A stretch of DNA of 10,537 nucleotides from Bradyrhizobium sp. (GTDB taxonomy: Bacteria; Pseudomonadota; Alphaproteobacteria; Rhizobiales; Xanthobacteraceae), in assembly GCA_028290165.1 (NCBI GenBank), contig JAQGKJ010000718.1, positions 1 through 10,537 of the forward strand, in the 5' to 3' direction. How positions within the stretch are numbered: position 1 is the stretch's first letter; every line of letters begins with the position of its first letter. Under the pieces are notes generated by a model. The model was not told where the DNA came from. It did no database searches and saw only the letters and a program-made list of their open reading frames with translations. Below are positions 5,812 to 10,537 of this stretch, in pieces. The position numbers and the translations under genes were made by a program.

Positions 5812-5920
5812 GAAATTCACTTCGAATTGAGGCGGGAAGAGCCCTCTAAAGCAGAGTTTACTGGCAGAACCGCGGCCGCCTACCCATGTCGTGCGTACAC
5901 TGTTCAACTAGGAGACCAAG

Positions 5921-6172
5921 ATGAAATTCGCATTGATTGGGGCCGCCGCCGTTGCCGCCGCAGCTTTCGCAACTCCCACTCTGGCGCAGGCCGTTATCTC
6001 GGACCCCGGCTATTGCGCGCAGTTCTACCCGGACGCCAACTGTCAAAATCTGGGACCGGGCAATCCGTACACCGACGGCGGTTACTTTCGCGACAACGAC
6101 TGGCAGAACGGGAACGCCATGATGGCGCCTCACGTACTGCATCACACGCATCGGCATCACGCCGCCAGGTGA
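5921..6172 (+). CDS. Small secreted hypothetical protein with His-rich C-terminus (83 aa)
   Basis: Function not recognised. The ATG at 5921 is preceded by GGAG (5911-5914) at six bases. Residues 1-24 form a clear signal peptide: M-K-F, an Ala-rich hydrophobic core, then P-T-L-A-Q-A with likely cleavage after A22 or A24. The mature part of about 60 residues has two Cys (C32, C41) that could form a disulfide, a Gly/Asn/Asp/Tyr-rich centre, and a tail with six His in ten residues (H71, H74, H75, H77, H79, H80) that might bind metal. No haem C-x-x-C-H motif is present. It is a single-gene unit closed by the terminator at 6195-6222. Confidence 0.75.
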   Translation: MKFALIGAAAVAAAAFATPTLAQAVISDPGYCAQFYPDANCQNLGPGNPYTDGGYFRDNDWQNGNAMMAPHVLHHTHRHHAAR

Positions 6173-6194
6173 ACTTTATACGAGTGAACTCTAT

Positions 6195-6222
6195 AAAAAG
6201 GCGGCCAGTTGGCCGCCTTTTT
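6195..6222. terminator. Bidirectional intrinsic terminator
   Basis: GGCGGCC (6200-6206) and GGCCGCC (6211-6217) form a GC stem with loop AGTT, extended by A5 (6195-6199) and T6 (6218-6223). It is T-tailed in both directions and lies between the convergent secreted-protein gene (plus) and glycosylase-like gene (minus). Confidence 0.93.
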
Positions 6223-6248
6223 TAGATGCGCGACCGTATCCACACCCC

Positions 6249-6971
6249 TCACTCCTCCCCACCTGCGAAACGAGCCAGCGTATCCGTGCCGTAGTTCTCG
6301 CCGATCGACATCGCGCAAATGCGTGACAGGTGCATGTAAGGCAAGCCGGTCTCATCGGCCCACGCGTTGAATTGCGCCTGTACTTTTGCGAGGTCACGCT
6401 TCGACATGATCGTCTCTGCCACGTCGAGGCTGGCATCCCGCAGGCACGCGACCACGTCTTTCGATGTCGCGAACCCGTCCCAGCCGAGGAAGCGCAAAAA
6501 CATTTGGCCGGTATTGCCGCCGAGCCGGCTGCCGCGCCTGGCGAGCAGTTCGAGCAATCCGATTTCGTCGGAAGCTGGCCACTTGGCAAGCAGCTTGCCG
6601 AAGCTACCATGTTCCTTCGCCACCTCCCTGATGAAGCTCGCGTTGGCGCGCACGGACATGATCTTGGCGCCGTTGCGGACAATGCGTGTATCCTTGATCA
6701 AGGCGTCCCAGAACTCATCGGGCTACAACGAAAGCCGGCCCGGCTCGAATTCCAGAAACGCTTCCTCGAATCCGGCCCATTTCGCTTCGATGACGCTCCA
6801 GGCGAAGCCGGCCGAAAACACCCGTCGCGTCATCTCCGCAAGCACGCGGTCGTCGCCGAGCTTGGTGAGCGTCTTCGGATCCGGCCTCTCCCGCAGCAGT
6901 TCCTTCAGCGCTTTCGCCCCGCCTTTGCGCTTCTCGGCGCGGGTCCGGATCGTTTTGAACGGGATGGTCAT
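6249..6971 (-). pseudogene. DNA-3-methyladenine glycosylase I-like gene with one in-frame TAG
   Basis: Both halves of a single protein are in the same minus-strand frame. The start is ATG 6971 with AGGA (6979-6982) seven bases upstream. The first 82 residues include A-E-K-R-K-G-G-A, D-D-R-V-L-A-E-M-T-R-R-V-F-S-A-G-F and W-S-V-I-E-A-K-W-A-G-F-E-E-A-F. They end at TAG (6723-6725). After it the reading continues for 157 residues with P-D-E-F-W-D, T-R-I-V-R-N-G-A-K-I, H-G-S-F-G-K-L-L, R-L-G-G-N-T-G-Q-M-F-L-R and L-G-W-D-G-F-A-T-S-K-D-V-V, which match proteins annotated as DNA-3-methyladenine glycosylase I (HhH-GPD fold, base-excision repair). The N-terminal Cys/His motif of canonical Tag is absent, so this is a divergent branch and its activity is unsure. 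Nothing else appears degraded. The gene lies 80 bases downstream of the AAA+ gene on the same strand. The stop could be a recent nonsense mutation, a sequencing error, or less likely readthrough. Confidence 0.82.
6723..6725 (-). other. In-frame TAG interrupting the glycosylase-like gene
   Basis: On the minus strand the codons run CTT-TCG-TTG-TAG-CCC-GAT-GAG-TTC-TGG, giving L-S-L-stop-P-D-E-F-W. The frame is unchanged across it. A single C-to-T change from CAG (Gln) would explain it. Confidence 0.9.
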
Positions 6972-7020
6972 ACGCAAATCCTGTGGGCTATCGCTAATTT
7001 CTCAACGGCCCGATCAGAAG

Positions 7021-7039
7021 CGCCGCTGAAGTCGCGGCG
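7021..7039 (-). terminator. GC-only hairpin just past the AAA+ gene
   Basis: CGCCGC (7021-7026) and GCGGCG (7034-7039) pair around a seven-base loop, 13 bases beyond the AAA+ stop on the minus strand and 50 bases before the glycosylase-like start. There is no T-run, so it may only attenuate or stabilise the transcript rather than end it. Confidence 0.3.
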
Positions 7040-7051
7040 TGAATGCTGTGC

Positions 7052-8800
7052 TCATCCGCTGGCCATTTCTTGTGCCCCGCCCAAGAGCTTGACGTTGAGC
7101 TTGCCCCCGGCGAACAACATGTCGTCCAGCGCTTCGCTGATATCGCCGGTTTCGACGCTTGTGCCGCCATCCCGGGCGATGCTTGCCTGTGCGATGCGCC
7201 GCATCAGCTCCTTGATGAACGCGGCGCTGACCCCTTTGGTCCGCTGCGCTGCCTCCCTCACAACGGCATCGCCGAGCGGCAGACCCCTGCCATAGAGTTG
7301 GACGAGCTTGTTGCGGCCGATCTCGTCTGGAAGCGGCACCTCGATCGCCTGGTCGATGCGGCCGGGGCGGCTCGCCAAGGCGGTCTCAAGCTCCTCCGGC
7401 CGGTTGGTGGTGAGGATGAACAGGATATCGGCATCCTGCTTCAGTCCATCCATCTCGTTGAGAAGGGCGTTGAGCAGCGATTCCTCGCAAGGCCCCATGT
7501 CGTCGCGACTGCGCGCAATGAGATCGACATCCTCGATCACGACCATCGCCGGCTGCAGCAGGCGGGCAAGATTCATGTAGTGGGCCAGCAATTCGACCTG
7601 CGCGGCCGTGATGATCAGGGTCGTGTGGCCGGGCAGGTTGCTCGCCAGATAGCGGATGGTATGGGTCTTGCCGGTTCCGGGCGGCCCGTAAAGCAAAATG
7701 CCCTTGCGGGTCGATTGCCCTAGCCGGCGCAGCTGCGGGCGGCTCCCGACAAAGTTCAGGACGTTGCGGTCGAGCAGCTTCAGTGTGGCTTCGGGAAGGA
7801 TCACGTCCTCGCGTTGAACCGACGGCAATTTGTGGACCATGACGCCTCGCGAGCGTCCCCGATAATCCCCGTCGGCATCGAGCGACAGGATCTTGCCGCG
7901 ATAGGAACGCGCGGCGTTGACGGCGCTCTCCAACTCGGAGAAGCAGCGTTGCACGAACTCGGCGCCATCAGCGCCGGTCGGTACGGCAATCTCGATCCGG
8001 GTCCCTGACTCGTGGCCGTACTCCCGATGCGAGGAGAGCACGACCGCGTAACGCAGGCCCCCGGTTTGGCAGAGCCACAGGCCATTGTTGAGACATTTCA
8101 CAGCCGCGCTCTCGCCGACATCCACCTCGTGATACTGCGCCGGCGCGATAGCGGGAGCATTCCGGTCATTTCTGGTCAGTCCCGCGATGGTCAAGGTCTC
8201 GTAGCGGTGCTGCTCGTAGATGCCGAAAAACCGGATCGGCGATGCGGAGAACAGCCTATCGACGGCCAGTTGAACGTCCGCGCCCATATGACCTGGGAAC
8301 TGCCGCGACGTCGCAACCAGTTGATCCCGCGGAGTGCCGGCGAAATGCCAGGCCAACGCATCGCAGGCATATTCGAATTGCTTATTGCGGGCGACTTCGG
8401 GCAGGTTGCTCGTGACTTCGTACATGCAGTCATCGCAGACAAGCGTCAGCGTGCCTTTCAGCAAAAGCCGGTTCGTGCTGGAAAGCGCGCCGCACAGCTT
8501 GCAGCGGCCATTCAACGCTTGATCGTCCTCCGTAACCGCCTCGCTCGTGATCCGGAGCGGATGACCTGAGGCACGGACGCGCTGTCGAGCAGCTTCAAGC
8601 AGTTCGTCGGCGATCTCGCGCGGATAGGTCCCGCAACTTGCTTGTCCGTAGGTGTCGATTGCTTCGGTAAATCTGACCGCGTCGGCCAATTGCTTCTTGA
8701 ATACCGAATGCAGAAGCTCGACGACGAATTCCATCGGCGTTTTATCGTCGTTGTGAAAGGTTACCTGGAGGTGGCCGGCCTCGGCCAGAACATCGGACAT
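7052..8800 (-). CDS. ClpS-like domain / ClpX-type zinc motif / AAA+ ATPase fusion protein
   Basis: A 582-residue three-part protein. Residues about 10-88 resemble ClpS, the adaptor that delivers N-degron proteins to ClpA: F-H16-N-D-D-K-T-P-M-E-F-V-V-E-L-L, G-Q-A-S-C-G-T-Y (52-59) and H80-P-L-R-I-T. Residues 100-125 carry C-x2-C-x18-C-x2-C (C100, C103, C122, C125), the same spacing as the ClpX zinc-binding domain. Residues about 140-325 are not recognised. From about 328 (R-E-D-V-I-L-P) there is an AAA+ module: Walker A G372-P-P-G-T-G-K-T, Walker B V-V-I-E423-D-V-D, sensor 1 in T-T-N466-R-P-E-E-L, and R-P-G-R481-I-D with arginine-finger candidates R478 and R481. The Walker B order (E-D) and R-P-G-R-(I/V)-D are seen in BCS1/Cdc48-type AAA proteins, not in ClpX. 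I see no [LIV]-G-[FL] ClpP-docking tripeptide, and no peptidase or transmembrane domain. Likely an ATP-driven unfolding or remodelling factor with a built-in substrate-recognition unit; this is inference. The start ATG 8800 has only a weak purine run upstream. Confidence 0.88.
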   Translation of the reverse strand: MSDVLAEAGHLQVTFHNDDKTPMEFVVELLHSVFKKQLADAVRFTEAIDTYGQASCGTYPREIADELLEAARQRVRASGHPLRITSEAVTEDDQALNGRCKLCGALSSTNRLLLKGTLTLVCDDCMYEVTSNLPEVARNKQFEYACDALAWHFAGTPRDQLVATSRQFPGHMGADVQLAVDRLFSASPIRFFGIYEQHRYETLTIAGLTRNDRNAPAIAPAQYHEVDVGESAAVKCLNNGLWLCQTGGLRYAVVLSSHREYGHESGTRIEIAVPTGADGAEFVQRCFSELESAVNAARSYRGKILSLDADGDYRGRSRGVMVHKLPSVQREDVILPEATLKLLDRNVLNFVGSRPQLRRLGQSTRKGILLYGPPGTGKTHTIRYLASNLPGHTTLIITAAQVELLAHYMNLARLLQPAMVVIEDVDLIARSRDDMGPCEESLLNALLNEMDGLKQDADILFILTTNRPEELETALASRPGRIDQAIEVPLPDEIGRNKLVQLYGRGLPLGDAVVREAAQRTKGVSAAFIKELMRRIAQASIARDGGTSVETGDISEALDDMLFAGGKLNVKLLGGAQEMASG

Positions 8801-9188
8801 GGACTGAGTACCCCTGAATTAAATGTCATTTCGGCATATCGGCTTGGATCGCGGCCAAGGCTAGAACATAACAAGAACAAAGTCACTACCCCAACGTGTA
8901 AAAACATGAAGGCGGGCAGTGGAGCGCGGCGCCCGCGTTCCGGCGAGGCTTTCAGCGGTCGCGTTTACGCGCCTCCTCCCACTGGAGCGAACGGCAAGCC
9001 AACGTGTATTCGCTCGCCTTTCAGACGTTTGCCCGGCATCCGTTCAGCTTTCATGCGTCGCCGAACACTCAAGTGTGAAGGGCATCGTGGTCGTTTCCTC
9101 CTACCTCGACGATGAGGGCTTGGGATGCGTTCCGACGGAGCCCTGACCTCGAAAGCGGAACCAACATTTCGATAATACGGTGCGACTG
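8801..9188. other. Non-coding stretch between divergent AAA+ and molybdoenzyme genes
   Basis: 388 bases with short open frames only, none with recognisable domains or ribosome sites. The AAA+ side (8815-8900) is AT-richer and probably holds that promoter; it includes AAAT-GTC-ATTT (8821-8831) and CTTGG-N7-CCAAG (8843-8859). On the other side GATAAT (9171-9176), with TCGAAA (9149-9154) 16 bases upstream, is a possible promoter for the molybdoenzyme; it would place the transcript start only a few bases before ATG 9189. Confidence 0.5.
8843..8859. promoter_or_regulatory. CTTGG-N7-CCAAG inverted repeat upstream of the AAA+ gene
   Basis: Five-base perfect arms at 8843-8847 and 8855-8859, 43 bases upstream of the AAA+ ATG. 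Candidate operator; short enough to be chance. Confidence 0.25.
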
Positions 9189-10427
9189 ATGCGGGATCAT
9201 GACGTGCAACCATCGGGGTTGACGCGACGGCGCGTGCTCCGTGGAATGGGAGGCGCCGGCCTGGCGCTAATGTCCTCGCCGGCGTCAGCGCAACAGACGG
9301 TCGATCTGCACGTGCCCGGCGGCCCGAGTATGCGGACGTTCACCACATCCTATCCGCAAAAGGGCCGGATGATCCTGCAACGTTCGAGCCCGCCGTGGCT
9401 TGAGACGCCCTTCGAAGTCTTCGACAAGGGCGTGTTCACCCCGAACGACCAGCATTATGTCAGCTGGCACTGGGCGAACTTTCCGGGCGACGTCGATGTG
9501 AATAGTTTTCGCCTGACGGTGCGCGGCCAGGTCAATCAGAGCCTTTCGCTGTCGCTCAATGATATCTTGCAGGGTTTTCCGAGACTGGATATCGCCGCGG
9601 TCAACCAATGCGCCGGCAATTCGCGCATTTATGCCGAGCCACGCGTGGCAGGCGCGCAATGGGCAGATGGTTCGATGAGCAACGCGATCTGGACCGGTGT
9701 GCCTCTCAAGGAGGTGCTCGACCGTGCCGGTGTAAAAGCCGGCGCCATTGCCGTCCGCTTCGGCGGCCTGGACGAGCCGGTGATGCCGGGCGCGCCTAAA
9801 TTCCTGAAGTCGCTCGCCATCGATCACGCCCGCGACGGCGAGGTGATGATCGCCTTCGGCATGAACGGCGACCAGCTTCCATTGTTGAACGGATTTCCGC
9901 TGCGGCTCGTCGTGCCCGGCTGGTGCGGGGTCTACTGGGTCAAGATGCTCAATGACATCGAAGTGCTGGATCAGCCTGACACCAATTACTGGACGGCGAC
10001 GGGCTATCGCGTGCCCGATACGCCGCACAATTCAGTCAAGCCCGGCGAGACGGGATTCAAGATGGTGCCGGTCACCCGCAATGCTCCGCGGTCGTTCATC
10101 ACCAACATCCGCAACGGCGACAGCGTGCCGGCAGGGACGCCGGCCTCGGTGCGGGGCATCGCCTTCGGCGGCGATTGCGGCGTTGCCCGCGTCGATCTGT
10201 CGGTCGATGACGGCAAGACCTGGCAGCCGACGAAGCTTGGTGCCGACCAGGGGACCTACGGCTTTCGACAATGGCAGACGCAGCTCACACTGCCTGCGCG
10301 CGGCGCGCACACGCTGATGGTTCGTTGCACCAACACCGGGAACGAGGCGCAGCCCGATTACCGGATCTGGAATCCGGCCGGCTCTATGTACAACACCATT
10401 GAAACGACCCATGTGGTCGCGGCCTGA
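9189..10427 (+). CDS. Tat-exported molybdopterin oxidoreductase, sulfite dehydrogenase (SorA-like) family
   Basis: Periplasmic Mo-cofactor enzyme of the sulfite oxidase family; SorA of Starkeya oxidises sulfite to sulfate and reduces a cytochrome c. Numbered from ATG 9189 (412 residues): a Tat signal with T12-R-R-R-V-L-R-G, a hydrophobic stretch and A-S-A cleavage at about residue 34. Then comes the Mo-binding domain with V-N-Q-C141-A-G-N-S-R146, where C141 should ligate Mo and R146 matches the Arg five residues after that Cys in SorA. E-P-R-V-A-G-A-Q-W and W-T-G-V-P-L follow, then G-F-P-L-R-L-V-V-P-G-W (235-245). From about 290 a C-terminal immunoglobulin-like dimerisation domain includes S-V-D-D-G-K-T-W and ends near the stop. 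A GTG at 9180 would add three residues; neither start has a clear Shine-Dalgarno. The usual R-x-H of the substrate pocket reads S92-W-H94 here, so the substrate may differ. The next gene follows after 13 bases. Confidence 0.88.
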   Translation: MRDHDVQPSGLTRRRVLRGMGGAGLALMSSPASAQQTVDLHVPGGPSMRTFTTSYPQKGRMILQRSSPPWLETPFEVFDKGVFTPNDQHYVSWHWANFPGDVDVNSFRLTVRGQVNQSLSLSLNDILQGFPRLDIAAVNQCAGNSRIYAEPRVAGAQWADGSMSNAIWTGVPLKEVLDRAGVKAGAIAVRFGGLDEPVMPGAPKFLKSLAIDHARDGEVMIAFGMNGDQLPLLNGFPLRLVVPGWCGVYWVKMLNDIEVLDQPDTNYWTATGYRVPDTPHNSVKPGETGFKMVPVTRNAPRSFITNIRNGDSVPAGTPASVRGIAFGGDCGVARVDLSVDDGKTWQPTKLGADQGTYGFRQWQTQLTLPARGAHTLMVRCTNTGNEAQPDYRIWNPAGSMYNTIETTHVVAA

Positions 10428-10440
10428 GGAGGAACCACCA

Positions 10441-10537
10441 ATGCCACGCGAAGTTCTGCCGATCGTCGCCGTTCTGGGTCTAGTTCTCTTTTCGCATCCC
10501 GGCCAGGCCGCGACGATCACCACATTGAAGTCGCCGA
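10441..10537 (+). CDS. Exported protein, 5' end only; probable redox partner (cytochrome c subunit)
   Basis: The window holds only the first 32 codons. The ATG at 10441 follows a strong AGGAGG (10427-10432) at eight bases. The start reads M-P-R-E-V-L-P, a hydrophobic stretch to about residue 18, then H-P-G-Q-A-A with probable cleavage after A23 or A24, so it is a Sec-exported protein. It is 13 bases after the molybdoenzyme stop, clearly in the same operon. In sulfite dehydrogenase operons this position usually encodes the c-type cytochrome (SorB-like) that accepts electrons. The sequence ends before any C-x-x-C-H motif, so this identity is inferred from context alone. Confidence 0.72.
   Translation, partial: MPREVLPIVAVLGLVLFSHPGQAATITTLKSP

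Larger units (their letters stand above)
5597..5920. other. Non-coding stretch between divergent DUF2231 and small secreted genes
   Basis: 324 bases with no convincing gene. Contents: an imperfect tandem pair of 27-29-base elements (5643-5715), an AT-rich perfect palindrome (5796-5811), and a GC-richer segment before the ribosome site GGAG at 5911-5914. Promoters for both divergent genes should lie here; I could not pin a convincing -35/-10 pair. Confidence 0.6.

Noticed and set aside
5425..5907. Minus-strand 160-codon frame covering the intergenic repeat
   Set aside because: It runs out of frame through the DUF2231 gene and the repeats, with no ribosome site or domain; probable artefact.
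6249..6977. Two separate genes (84 and 150 codons) or a frameshift in the glycosylase-like locus
   Set aside because: Both parts are in the same frame with only a TAG between them, and the second would have to start at a TTG inside a conserved segment with no ribosome site, so one gene with a nonsense codon fits better.
441..7035. Shared 13-mer CGCTGAAGTCGCG near 440-452 and 7023-7035
   Set aside because: One such match is expected by chance in a window of this size and composition.
6330..7723. Long plus-strand frames opposite the glycosylase-like and AAA+ genes
   Set aside because: Antisense shadows; the minus strand carries clear conserved motifs throughout.
8838..8880. RpoH-type heat-shock promoter for the AAA+ gene
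   Set aside because: CTTG and a CCGATAT-like element exist on the minus strand, but the spacing is about 13 bases or about 31 bases, not 17-18.
9157..9182. EcfG-type general stress promoter (GGAAC-N16/17-CGTT) before the molybdoenzyme
   Set aside because: GGAAC is present but no CGTT occurs at the required spacing.
9285..10028. Minus-strand frame of 247 codons opposite the molybdoenzyme
   Set aside because: Shadow of a gene with clear Tat signal and Mo-site motifs.

Overview
The window looks like chromosome from a GC-rich alphaproteobacterium of the Bradyrhizobium / Nitrobacteraceae type. I infer this from overall protein style, base composition and several small secreted proteins of a kind common in that group; there is no rRNA or other taxonomic marker. 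No phage, transposase, CRISPR array or tRNA is visible.

Layout. Left third: a small glycine-rich secreted protein (48-365, minus) and a membrane sensor histidine kinase (574-1956, minus). The kinase has no response regulator gene beside it, but a short stretch directly upstream (1916-1978, minus) reads like the last residues of an OmpR-type regulator, so the partner may have been lost by deletion. A 490-base non-coding stretch with AT-rich palindromes then leads to fdhD (2448-3287, plus), the sulfurtransferase that activates molybdenum formate dehydrogenases. A small secreted protein (3468-3692, plus) follows, closed by a strong bidirectional terminator.

Middle: an overlapping gene pair on the minus strand, a four-helix DUF2231 membrane protein (5117-5596) and a lipoprotein of the PQQ sugar / sorbosone dehydrogenase family (3765-5120). 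The following 324-base gap carries a duplicated 27-29-base element and another AT-rich palindrome. A small His-rich secreted protein (5921-6172, plus) ends at a second bidirectional terminator.

Right: a DNA-3-methyladenine-glycosylase-I-like gene (6249-6971, minus) broken by one in-frame TAG; upstream of it on the same strand is a 582-residue protein (7052-8800, minus) joining a ClpS-like domain, a ClpX-type four-cysteine zinc motif and an AAA+ ATPase module. After a 388-base divergent gap comes a Tat-exported molybdopterin oxidoreductase of the sulfite dehydrogenase family (9189-10427, plus), followed closely by the start of a second exported protein (10441-end), probably its electron-accepting partner.

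How the parts relate: most transcription units look independent. Periplasmic oxidation recurs: a PQQ-type dehydrogenase and a Mo-cofactor enzyme are both exported, and fdhD serves Mo-enzyme maturation, though no formate dehydrogenase is present. The most unusual element is the ClpS / zinc / AAA+ fusion. The most useful regulatory lead is a TAAAT-N4-ATTTA palindrome found perfectly upstream of fdhD and upstream of the 5921 gene, with weaker copies elsewhere.
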